Positions 1-7,254 of a stretch of 35,381 nucleotides of DNA are shown piece by piece. Where the stretch lies: the NCBI GenBank assembly GCA_946545645.1, contig CAMNNQ010000112.1:1-35381 (forward strand). The letters are read 5' to 3'. The DNA comes from an uncultured Clostridia bacterium. GTDB taxonomy: Bacteria; Bacillota; Clostridia; Oscillospirales; Ruminococcaceae. The translations under genes were made by a program, and so were the position numbers. How positions within the stretch are numbered: position 1 is the first letter of the stretch; each line of letters starts with the position of its first letter. The notes under the pieces were generated by a model. It was not told the DNA's origin, did no database searches, and was given only the letters and a program-made list of their open reading frames with translations.

Positions 1-105
1 TGCGTCAGCAAGCCTGCGTCGAATTTAGGCAATCTGACGAAAATCTGGACGGCGCATCTGATGCACAGGGGTCGTGCGGTGTTGCCTATATGTCTGAAAT
101 ATCTG

Positions 106-762
106 TCAGAGCAGCGCCATAAGCTCCTTGTAATCCGAGAAGGCGAGGTCTGCCTCGGCGCGGAGCTTCTGTTCATCCTCCGGGAAGACTCCGTTTATGC
201 AGGCGATGGTCATGAACCCTCCCTGGGCGGCGCCGCGTACGCCCTCGACCAGGTCTTCAATGACAGCGCAGCGGTCGGGAGCCAGCCTCAGACGGCGGGC
301 TGCAAGCTCATAAACATCCGGGAAGCCCTTGCCTCTTGTGACTTCTTCTGTTGAGGCGAAGGCTTCAAAGAGATCGTAGATGCCGTTGTTTTTGAGGACT
401 GCGGTATACAGGCGGATATTGGAGGCAGTAGCGACGGCCAGCCTTACTCCGGCTTCCCGCAGCGCTTCAAGGAACATCCTGACATTCGGTCTGGCCTTGA
501 TGTTATAGCTGTATTCGTAAAGAGCATACTCGAACCATTCGTTCATTATCGCACTGATAGATTCTTCTATCCCGAAACGTTTTTTGGTATAGACGGCAGC
601 GTCGGTGAAATTCATGGTCGAGACCATTTTGGAATAATCATCCGGCATAGTTATGCCGCGCTTCCTGAGGAAGAGCTTGTCGATATCTGTCCAGACATGA
701 GCTGAGTCGATAAGAGTGCCGTCCAGATCGAAGATGATCCCGGCAAGATCGGTTAGTTTCAT
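106..762 (-). CDS. HAD-superfamily hydrolase (beta-phosphoglucomutase-like phosphatase)
   Basis: This 218-residue soluble protein belongs to the HAD family, which hydrolyses or transfers phosphate from small phosphorylated metabolites through an aspartyl-phosphate. Motif I is FDLDGT with the nucleophile Asp12 and acid/base Asp14. An alpha-helical cap follows at about 18-90, then motif II around ATASN, a Lys in RGKGFPD and the acidic motif IEDLVEGVRGA. This is the order of class IA HAD proteins such as phosphoglycolate phosphatase and beta-phosphoglucomutase. The start at 762 is preceded by GGAAAGGAG at good spacing. The gene is transcribed divergently from the pilin-like lipoprotein and appears monocistronic. 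The substrate cannot be told from sequence. The family call is firm, the specific activity is not. Confidence 0.9.
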   Translation of the reverse strand: MKLTDLAGIIFDLDGTLIDSAHVWTDIDKLFLRKRGITMPDDYSKMVSTMNFTDAAVYTKKRFGIEESISAIMNEWFEYALYEYSYNIKARPNVRMFLEALREAGVRLAVATASNIRLYTAVLKNNGIYDLFEAFASTEEVTRGKGFPDVYELAARRLRLAPDRCAVIEDLVEGVRGAAQGGFMTIACINGVFPEDEQKLRAEADLAFSDYKELMALL

Positions 763-828
763 GAGCCTGCTCCTTTCCGCATCAAAGCCTTAGTCGGTAT
801 AGCCGTCGGCTGACCTGTTTCTGCCTTA

Positions 829-857
829 ATTATATCACAAGGTTTTGCAAAAGTAAA
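829..857 (-). promoter_or_regulatory. Promoter of the HAD hydrolase gene
   Basis: On the minus strand the -10 is TATAAT (829-834) with a TGTGA extension just upstream. A weak -35 TTTACT (852-857) sits 17 bases away. The extended -10 probably compensates for the poor -35. Confidence 0.7.
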
Positions 858-892
858 GATGTCATAAGGAAAAAATGCTAATTCGGGCGCTA

Positions 893-921
893 TTGACAAC
901 CATAGGGCAGTGTGATATAAT
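893..921 (+). promoter_or_regulatory. Promoter of the pilin-like lipoprotein gene
   Basis: A perfect TTGACA (893-898) and TATAAT (916-921) are separated by 17 bases, and the -10 carries the TGTGA extension. The start codon is about 45 bases downstream of the expected transcription start. Confidence 0.85.
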
Positions 922-971
922 ATACTTGATTAAAGGCGGATTTTACCGCATACTGAAAGGGAGTATACAAT

Positions 972-1517
972 ATGAAAAAGCTGATAGCTCTGCTGACAGC
1001 GGCAGTAATGTCTCTCACCATGCTGGCTGCCTGCGGAAGCAAGGATGATAAGGAAAGCGCTGCTTCCGGGAACCGCTCAAATATCAGGGAGGCCGGAGCA
1101 AAGGCTCTCGGTTTCGGAGCGGCTCTGCTGCTGCCCTCTATGAGCAGCTATGTAAGCAAGTCAAAGCAGAGATCCGCAAATTCCAACGCCAAGCTGGTAT
1201 ACACCACTGTCGCCAATGCCTGCGCAGATGCGATCGCGGATGGGAATAACAGCCGTATACAGGTCGGGAAGACCGGCCCCTTAAAGATCAGCGACCTCGA
1301 CGAGAGCGACTTTATCCAGAAAAGTGTCAAGAAGGCTATGAGCAGCAACGCCTCCGAGAACGGCTATGTTTACTGGGAGATCGAACCCGGTACTTACAAG
1401 CCGATATTCGCTCAGTGGTCTCCGGACGGTAAGGACAGCAGCCAGGTCGGGCAGTACCCTGACCCTAACAGAGATCCCCAGACGGTCTTCCGCTTCGGAA
1501 AGTATAACAGTTACTGA
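972..1517 (+). CDS. Lipoprotein with a type IV pilin-like helix
   Basis: This 181-residue protein begins with a typical lipoprotein signal peptide (KK, a hydrophobic core, then LAAC with lipidation Cys21), so it should be anchored to the outer face of the membrane. After a Ser/Gly linker, residues 48-80 read like the N-terminal helix of Firmicute type IV pilins: a hydrophobic run ending in PSM, then YVSKSK and SANSNAK. The prepilin peptidase motif (Gly-Phe-Thr-Leu-x-Glu) is absent. The C-terminal half (WEIEPGTYKPIFAQWSPDG) is not recognised beyond small pseudopilin-like proteins. The start follows AAAGGGAG. It has its own promoter and terminator. It could be a minor, lipidated pilus-associated subunit or a pilin paralogue recruited to another role. 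The lipoprotein call is strong. The pilin relationship is by eye. Confidence 0.75.
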   Translation: MKKLIALLTAAVMSLTMLAACGSKDDKESAASGNRSNIREAGAKALGFGAALLLPSMSSYVSKSKQRSANSNAKLVYTTVANACADAIADGNNSRIQVGKTGPLKISDLDESDFIQKSVKKAMSSNASENGYVYWEIEPGTYKPIFAQWSPDGKDSSQVGQYPDPNRDPQTVFRFGKYNSY

Positions 1518-1550
1518 GACACAGAGCTTGCAAAGAAGATATGTTTAATG

Positions 1551-1582
1551 GCTCCGCGGGCAAAAGCGCTCGCGGAGCTTTT
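1551..1582 (+). terminator. Rho-independent terminator after the lipoprotein gene
   Basis: GCTCCGCG (1551-1558) pairs perfectly with CGCGGAGC (1571-1578) and is followed by TTTT. The hairpin separates this gene from typA. Confidence 0.85.
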
Positions 1583-1684
1583 GTTCATTATTCGTTAAAC
1601 AAACATCGGAAAACTTCGGCATTTTGCCGGAAAATATCGTTATTATGCCCAAAAGCACCGGGCTGCGGCCGGGTCAATTTCTGT

Positions 1685-1713
1685 TTGCAAAATCATATAA
1701 GCTGTGCTATAAT
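1685..1713 (+). promoter_or_regulatory. typA promoter
   Basis: TTGCAA (1685-1690), a 17-base spacer and TATAAT (1708-1713) with the TGTGC extension. typA starts 45 bases downstream. Confidence 0.8.
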
Positions 1714-1757
1714 ATTACTTTGGAGAATTGGAAAAGACTGCTTTTGGAGGAAAGACA

Positions 1758-3575
1758 ATGATAAGAGAAGATCTGAGAAATGTTGCGATAATCGCGCACG
1801 TTGACCACGGCAAGACCACCCTTGTTGACGGTATGCTCAAGCAGAGCGGCACCTTCCGCGAGAATCAGGCTGTTGACGAGCGCGTTATGGATTCCAACGA
1901 CATAGAGAGGGAGAGAGGTATCACTATCCTTGCGAAGAACACCTCTATCCATTATAAGAATGTAAAGATCAATGTCATCGACACTCCGGGACACGCTGAT
2001 TTCGGCGGAGAGGTCGAGCGTGTGCTCAAAATGGTAAACGGTGTCATCCTGCTGGTAGATGCTGCCGAGGGACCTATGCCGCAGACCAGGTTCGTGCTCC
2101 AGAAGGCGCTGGAGCTGGGGCATAAGATAATCGTTGTCATCAACAAGATCGACCGCCCCGATGCAAGGCTCAATGAGGTCGGAGACGAAGTCCTTGAGCT
2201 GCTCATGGATCTCGATGCTTCCGACGAACAGCTTGACAGCCCTATAATCTATTGCTCCGGCAGAGACGGCACAGCTACACACAGCCCCAACGAGCAGGGC
2301 AAGGATCTTATGCCGCTGCTGGATGAGATACTCAGCTATATCCCGGCTCCTGAGGCAGATATCGACGGCACGATGCAGTACCTTGTTTCCGCCATAGATT
2401 ATAACGACTACGTCGGACGTATCGCTATCGGGCGTATCGAGCGCGGTGTCATGAAGGTCGGGCAGGATGTTACTGTCGGAGACTATCATCAGACCAAGAA
2501 GGAGTACCGCGGCAAGGTAGTTACTATGTACCAGATCGAGGGGCTCAACCGTGTCCCCGTTGAAACTGCCAAGGCAGGGGATATCGTCTGCATAAGCGGT
2601 ATAGAGAATATCACTATCGGCGACACGATCTGCGAGTTCGGAGCTTTTGAGGCTCTGCCCTTCGTAAAGATCTCGGAGCCGACTGTCGAGATGACCTTCT
2701 CGGTAAACGATTCGCCCTTTGCCGGTAAGGAGGGCAAGTTCGTCACCTCCCGCCAGATCAGAGACAGGCTCTTCAAGGAGCTGCTGAAGGATGTTTCTCT
2801 CAGAGTCTCCGAGACTGATTCCACTGATGCCTTCAAGGTCGCCGGAAGAGGAGAGATGCACCTCTCGATACTTATCGAGAATATGCGCCGCGAGGGCTAT
2901 GAGCTGGGCGTTTCAACACCCCGCGTGCTTTATAAGGAAATAGACGGCAAGCTCCACGAGCCTGTGGAGAGGCTGGTGATAGATGTCCCCGAGGAGAGCG
3001 TCGGAGCCGTTATGGAGAAGCTGGGCACAAGAAAGGCCGAACTCCAGCAGATGACTCCTGTCGGCAGCAGGATGAGGCTTGAGTTCCTTATCCCTTCAAG
3101 AGGACTTTTCGGATACAGGAGCGAGTTCCTTACCGACACCAAGGGCGAGGGCATACTCAGCTCGGTGTTCCACAGCTATCAGCCTTACAAGGGCGAGATC
3201 CAGAAACGCAATACCGGTTCGCTGGTAGCCTTTGAGACAGGCGAAGCCGTTACCTACGGCCTTTTTAACGCTCAGGAGCGCGGAGAGCTGTTCATCACGG
3301 CAGGAACTCCCGTTTATGAGGGAATGATCGTCGGAGCTTCTCCCAAGACCGAGGACCTTGTAGTTAATGTCTGCAAGAAGAAACATCTGACAAATACCCG
3401 TGCCTCCGGAAGCGACGATGCTCTGAGGCTCATCCCGCCCCGCAACCTTTCGCTGGAGGATTGCCTTGAATTCCTTGCTGACGACGAGCTCCTGGAAGTT
3501 ACTCCCAAGAGCCTCAGGATCAGAAAGCGCATCCTCTCCAATGTCCAGAGAGCCAAGGACAGAGCAAAGAGATGA
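1758..3575 (+). CDS. typA: Ribosome-binding GTPase TypA/BipA
   Basis: TypA/BipA is a translational GTPase related to EF-G. It binds the ribosome and helps 50S assembly and translation under cold or other stress. The 605-residue protein has the expected family length. The G domain (about 1-200) carries AHVDHGKTT (P loop), the RGITI switch region, DTPGHADF and NKID. Domain II follows, then two EF-G-like alpha/beta domains and the BipA-specific C-terminal domain ending in a basic tail. The start at 1758 is chosen over an in-frame upstream ATG at 1728 because GGAGGAAAG lies directly before it and homologues begin MxREDxRN. It has its own promoter; secG follows behind another. Confidence 0.97.
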   Translation: MIREDLRNVAIIAHVDHGKTTLVDGMLKQSGTFRENQAVDERVMDSNDIERERGITILAKNTSIHYKNVKINVIDTPGHADFGGEVERVLKMVNGVILLVDAAEGPMPQTRFVLQKALELGHKIIVVINKIDRPDARLNEVGDEVLELLMDLDASDEQLDSPIIYCSGRDGTATHSPNEQGKDLMPLLDEILSYIPAPEADIDGTMQYLVSAIDYNDYVGRIAIGRIERGVMKVGQDVTVGDYHQTKKEYRGKVVTMYQIEGLNRVPVETAKAGDIVCISGIENITIGDTICEFGAFEALPFVKISEPTVEMTFSVNDSPFAGKEGKFVTSRQIRDRLFKELLKDVSLRVSETDSTDAFKVAGRGEMHLSILIENMRREGYELGVSTPRVLYKEIDGKLHEPVERLVIDVPEESVGAVMEKLGTRKAELQQMTPVGSRMRLEFLIPSRGLFGYRSEFLTDTKGEGILSSVFHSYQPYKGEIQKRNTGSLVAFETGEAVTYGLFNAQERGELFITAGTPVYEGMIVGASPKTEDLVVNVCKKKHLTNTRASGSDDALRLIPPRNLSLEDCLEFLADDELLEVTPKSLRIRKRILSNVQRAKDRAKR

Positions 3576-3591
3576 TATAGCTCGCCGGGGG

Positions 3592-3620
3592 TTGACAAAC
3601 CGGAAAGATTGTGGTATAAT
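3592..3620 (+). promoter_or_regulatory. secG promoter
   Basis: TTGACA (3592-3597), a 17-base spacer and TATAAT (3615-3620) preceded by TGTGG. It lies just after the typA stop, so secG has its own promoter. Confidence 0.88.
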
Positions 3621-3660
3621 GATTTATACGTCACGATATATCTGAAAGGAATGTATATAT

Positions 3661-4005
3661 ATGGGAACACTTGAAATAGTAGCCGGAGTGCTGCTTATAC
3701 TCTCCGGGCTTGTAATAATCCTTGTAGTTCTTGCGCAGGAAAGCAAGGAGCAGGGCCTTACCTCCGCTATCGGCGGCGGCGCCAATGAATCCTTCTATGA
3801 GCACAACATGGGCAAGACCCGTGATGCAAGGCTTTCCAAGTTCACAAGGAATGCTGCTATCATCATGTTCATTGTTACTCTTGTTGTAAACATCGTTTCG
3901 ACAGTTAACAAGAACAAGGACAAGAAGGAATCCACATCCGAGAGCTCTTCAGTAGTTACTGTTGCGGATTCTTCCGAAGCTCCTGCTGAGTCTGCGGCTC
4001 AGTAA
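3661..4005 (+). CDS. secG: Preprotein translocase subunit SecG
   Basis: SecG is the small accessory subunit of the SecYEG channel and assists SecA-driven export across the cytoplasmic membrane. The 114-residue protein has the family layout: a first membrane helix at about 5-25, the conserved cytoplasmic loop (AQESKEQGLTSAIGGGANESFY at about 26-47), and a second helix at about 62-80. A charged, Ser/Glu/Ala-rich tail of about 30 residues extends beyond the usual end. AAAGGA precedes the ATG. The secG-rnr neighbourhood is common in Firmicutes. A strong terminator follows directly. Confidence 0.95.
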   Translation: MGTLEIVAGVLLILSGLVIILVVLAQESKEQGLTSAIGGGANESFYEHNMGKTRDARLSKFTRNAAIIMFIVTLVVNIVSTVNKNKDKKESTSESSSVVTVADSSEAPAESAAQ

Positions 4006-4058
4006 GGATAGCCTGCTGCCAAGCCCATGATCTGAGCGCGGCTGAAGATGTATTTTAT

Positions 4059-4097
4059 AAAACGCTTTTGCTGGCGGCCGCTGCAAAAGCGTTTTTT
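4059..4097 (+). terminator. Rho-independent terminator after secG
   Basis: A perfect 13-base stem (4059-4071 with 4083-4095) has an 11-base loop and ends in six T residues. It lies only about 20 bases before the next start codon. Confidence 0.92.
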
Positions 4098-4118
4098 GTA
4101 TTATTCCAGAGGTGAAAA

Positions 4119-4877
4119 ATGGTAATTGCAGATAAAAACAGGGAAAAATACCGCTCCCGCTTCGGTTGGTGCGGAGATTCGATGATACAGAGCTATTTCG
4201 AGGGGCATATCGGCACCGCCGTCGCTGACCGGGAGACAGACCCGGATTGGGTGATAATCCGGTCGGGAGATTTTTATTTTGCTGCGGGGGAGCCTGCGGA
4301 TATAGAGGAAGCCGCCGCCGGTTTCATAAAGCCGGATTCTGTTGTCATCCCGGAGGATATGAAATGGCTGGAGGCGCTGAGAGCCTGCGGCGCCGAAGCA
4401 GACCCTGCTATACGCTACAAGACACGTCTGCCGGAGAGCGGGCTCAGAAGAGAGCTGCTGGAAAGGTATCTGAGAACGGCGGACTGTGTCAGCATAAAGC
4501 GTGCCGGGGAGAAGGAATACCCCCTCCTGCGGGACTGCGAATGGGAGAACGCTTTTGTTTTCAATTTCAGGGACGAGGAGGATTTCCTCAAAAACGGCTT
4601 TGCCTGCTGCCTCTTTGTCGGGGAGGAGCTGGCTTCGGCAGCTTCGACCTACGGCTATTACAGCGGGGGATATGAGCTCCAGATAGCAACTGCACCGAAA
4701 TTCCGAAGAAGAGGCTATGCGGCTGCTGTCGGAGCGGCTTTTCTGCTGGAGTGTTTGAAGCGCGGCAAGACACCCCATTGGGATGCCGCGAACCTTACGT
4801 CTGTCGGGATAGCCCGCAGGCTGGGATTTGAATTTGCCGGAGAGTATCCGGCTATTGAATGGAAAGGAATAAAATGA
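4119..4877 (+). CDS. GNAT-family N-acetyltransferase
   Basis: The 252-residue protein resembles the GNAT_acetyltran type: an N-terminal half of about 130 residues specific to this group, then a C-terminal GNAT fold. Acetyl-CoA binding motif A is visible at about 189-205 (IATAPKFRRRGYAAAVGAAF). A later segment, HWDAANLTSVGIARRLGFEFAGEY, is typical of GNAT motif B. The substrate is unknown. AGAGGTGA precedes the ATG. The stop overlaps the rnr start as ATGA, so the two are translationally coupled. No separate promoter is seen between the secG terminator and this gene, so expression may depend on terminator read-through. Confidence 0.88.
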   Translation: MVIADKNREKYRSRFGWCGDSMIQSYFEGHIGTAVADRETDPDWVIIRSGDFYFAAGEPADIEEAAAGFIKPDSVVIPEDMKWLEALRACGAEADPAIRYKTRLPESGLRRELLERYLRTADCVSIKRAGEKEYPLLRDCEWENAFVFNFRDEEDFLKNGFACCLFVGEELASAASTYGYYSGGYELQIATAPKFRRRGYAAAVGAAFLLECLKRGKTPHWDAANLTSVGIARRLGFEFAGEYPAIEWKGIK

Positions 4878-7012
4878 AAAAGGATAAGAAGAAAAAACAG
4901 AGAAGAGAAGAATATAAGGAATTCATACTGGCAAGGCTCAAAAGAGCGGGGCGCAAGCCTCTCAGTTTCAAGGAGCTGCTTTCCGGGATGAGGAATGTCA
5001 GAGGATTTGATTTCAATGAATTTGCCGGGGCAGTCGAGAAGCTGAAGCAGAAGGGAACTGTCATCGAGGACAAGCGGGGGCTGAGGCTGCTCTCATCCTC
5101 GGACTATGAGCGCTGTGTCGTATCAAGGCTCAACAAGACCTACGGCTTTGTGCGGAATACAAATACCGATGAGGAGTATTTTGTCTCCGGAAAGCTGCTG
5201 CGAGGCGCTATGCCGGGAGATACCGTACTTGTCAGGACCTTCGAGGGAGATGGCGAGAAGACCGAGGGCGAGGTCATGCAGATCGTGGAGGAGAATTTCT
5301 CCAGATTCACCGGAGAGATCGTCTGCGAATTCGGAAGGCTGCGGCTGGTGCCGGACACACTTTCCAGGCTCTCTATGGAATATTCCGACCCTCTCGGCCT
5401 CTGCCCGAAGGAGCATGATAAAGTCATGGCTGTCATCACAGAGCGCGGGAAGCGCCATTCGGAGCACCGCTGCGAGCTGGTAGCGGCCTTCGGCAGCTCG
5501 CTGAAAGCGGCTGTCTGCGCTCTTTCTGTGCTGGAGCTCAACGGCATAACTCCGGTATTCCCGCCGGAGGCCATTGATGAGGCAAGGAAGGTCTCGGACA
5601 GGCGTAGCATATACGACGAACTTCCCCACAGACTCGATCTCCGGGACAGGCCGATCTTTACCATCGACGGTGCCGACACCAAGGATATAGACGACGCTGT
5701 TTCCTTTGCGAGGACAGACGACGGCGGCTATGAGCTGGGAGTCCATATCGCGGATGTCTCCCATTATGTACGCCCAAAGTCCGAGCTGGACAATGAAGCC
5801 TTCCGGCGCGGGACAAGTATCTATTATGCGAACCGTGTCATCCCTATGCTTCCGGCGGAGCTCTCCAACGGGATATGCTCCCTGAACCCGGATGAGGACA
5901 GGCTGGCATTTTCCTGCCTGATAACACTTGACAGCAGCGCTGCGATAAAGAGCTACAAATTCGTCAAGAGTGTCATAAGGTCGAGAGTCAAGGGGGTATA
6001 CAGCGAGATCAACGAGCTGCTGGAGGGCTACGGCTCCAGGGAGCTCCATGAGAAATATGCAGAGGTCAGCGGAGAGTTCGGGATAATGCAGGAGCTGACC
6101 GGGAAGCTCCGCAAAAGGCGCCTCGGCAGAGGAGCCCCGGAGCTGGAGACCAGCGAGGGCGTGCTTCTAATAAACGAGGAGGATATCTGCGTCGGGGCTG
6201 CACCGTATAAGCGGGGAGAGTCTCAGGAGATGATAGAGGATCTTATGCTGACAGCCAACGAGTGCGCTGCGAGATTCGGCAGAGAGAACGGTATCCCGTT
6301 TGTTTACAGGGTACATGAACCTCCCTCGGAAGAAAAGACCGAGGCTCTGAGAGAGGTGCTCACGAGGCTCAATATCCCTTATGAGCTCAGCGCTTCTCCA
6401 ACACCGGCAGAGCTCTCGGATATACTGGAGAAGGTCAGGGGGACAGAGCTCTCCCTCATCGTCAATAATATGATCCTCAGAAGTATGTCAAAGGCTGTAT
6501 ATTCGACGGAGCCGCTGGGACACTTCGGGCTGGTGCTTGAAGACTATGCTCATTTCACATCACCGATCCGCCGCTACCCCGATCTGACGATACACAGGAT
6601 AATGAGCGATCTGCTTTCGGGGGCAACTGCCGAGGAATGCAGGAAGAAATACGATAAATTCTCCTACGCTTCGGCTGACCGCTCGACTCAGACCGAGCTG
6701 CTGGCTATGCAGGTCGAGCGGAGCTGCGAGGACTGCTATAAGGCGGAATACCTCAAGGCGCACATAGGCGAGGAGCGAGAGGGAATAATAAGCTCAGTAA
6801 CGGATTTCGGCTTCTTTGTAGCTATGCCGGACACCTGCGAGGGGCTCGTTCCTCTGCGGAGCCTTGAGGAGGGGGAGTATTCCTATGACGGGATGATGGC
6901 TCTCAGAAACGAGAACACCGGAGAGGTATATAAGGTCGGAGACAGGGTAAGGATAAAGATAGATTCCGCAGAAGTCAGCAGCGGAAAGGTGGATCTGTCC
7001 TTAGTGCGGTGA
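4874..7012 (+). CDS. rnr: Ribonuclease R
   Basis: RNase R is a processive 3'-5' exoribonuclease that degrades structured RNA and takes part in rRNA and mRNA quality control. The 712-residue protein starts with a lysine-rich segment and a winged-helix-like region (to about 80). Cold-shock domains follow. The RNB catalytic domain has the signature TIDGADTKDIDDAV, with Asp265, Asp271, Asp273 and Asp274 matching the metal-binding aspartates of the family. A C-terminal S1 domain (GIISSVTDFGFFVAM) completes it. The start at 4874 is preferred over 4859 because GGAAAGGAAT lies directly before it and it forms an ATGA overlap with the acetyltransferase. smpB, often next to rnr, is not adjacent. Confidence 0.96.
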   Translation: MKKDKKKKQRREEYKEFILARLKRAGRKPLSFKELLSGMRNVRGFDFNEFAGAVEKLKQKGTVIEDKRGLRLLSSSDYERCVVSRLNKTYGFVRNTNTDEEYFVSGKLLRGAMPGDTVLVRTFEGDGEKTEGEVMQIVEENFSRFTGEIVCEFGRLRLVPDTLSRLSMEYSDPLGLCPKEHDKVMAVITERGKRHSEHRCELVAAFGSSLKAAVCALSVLELNGITPVFPPEAIDEARKVSDRRSIYDELPHRLDLRDRPIFTIDGADTKDIDDAVSFARTDDGGYELGVHIADVSHYVRPKSELDNEAFRRGTSIYYANRVIPMLPAELSNGICSLNPDEDRLAFSCLITLDSSAAIKSYKFVKSVIRSRVKGVYSEINELLEGYGSRELHEKYAEVSGEFGIMQELTGKLRKRRLGRGAPELETSEGVLLINEEDICVGAAPYKRGESQEMIEDLMLTANECAARFGRENGIPFVYRVHEPPSEEKTEALREVLTRLNIPYELSASPTPAELSDILEKVRGTELSLIVNNMILRSMSKAVYSTEPLGHFGLVLEDYAHFTSPIRRYPDLTIHRIMSDLLSGATAEECRKKYDKFSYASADRSTQTELLAMQVERSCEDCYKAEYLKAHIGEEREGIISSVTDFGFFVAMPDTCEGLVPLRSLEEGEYSYDGMMALRNENTGEVYKVGDRVRIKIDSAEVSSGKVDLSLVR

Positions 7013-7098
7013 GCAGGTGTCAAGGAAGATGTCTTTTCATTGTGGATAATCTATAAGAAACAGCGGAAATATTTGGGCAAAGATGTATCAAAAAAGGA

Positions 7099-7116
7099 TT
7101 GACAAAAAAATAACAA
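7099..7116 (+). promoter_or_regulatory. Probable Rex (NADH/NAD+ sensor) operator over the adhE -35
   Basis: TTGACAAAAAAATAACAA matches the Rex consensus TTGTTAA-n4-TTAACAA at 11 of 14 fixed positions. The right half, ATAACAA, is nearly perfect. It starts at the -35 and runs into the spacer, so bound repressor would block RNA polymerase. adhE is a classic Rex target in Firmicutes, released when NADH is high. Confidence 0.65.
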
Positions 7117-7127
7117 TCGTATATAAT
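7099..7127 (+). promoter_or_regulatory. adhE promoter
   Basis: Perfect TTGACA (7099-7104) and TATAAT (7122-7127) with a 17-base spacer. Unlike most promoters here, it lacks the TGTGn extension. The transcript would start near 7134, giving a leader of about 120 bases. Confidence 0.9.
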
Positions 7128-7132
7128 AGAAG

Positions 7133-7219
7133 TATGACGACAGGCGTATATTGCCGGAGCCTGCAAGAAGAAAATGCTTCCGCTGCTCCGGGCAGGTAAC
7201 AGCAGAGTTATACGTCATA
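7133..7219 (+). promoter_or_regulatory. Structured 5' leader of adhE
   Basis: Two nested inverted repeats lie in the untranslated leader. The outer pair is TATGACG (7133-7139) with CGTCATA (7213-7219), the left arm at the expected transcript 5' end. The inner pair is CCGGAGC (7154-7160) with GCTCCGG (7185-7191). No T-run follows, so this is not a terminator. It may stabilise the mRNA or be a regulatory fold. Confidence 0.45.
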
Positions 7220-7254
7220 AATAAACATTGATATATGTATTGGAGGTTGTTGTT

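Noticed and set aside
79-91. GTGTTGCCTATAT, repeated at 34287-34299
   Set aside because: A 13-base match between two unrelated intergenic regions has no supporting structure or flanking similarity, so it may be chance.
1707-2861. A 384-codon minus-strand frame opposite typA
   Set aside because: It is a shadow of typA, which has full family motifs, a ribosome binding site and a promoter. Similar long antisense frames opposite rnr, adhE, metY and polA were rejected for the same reason.
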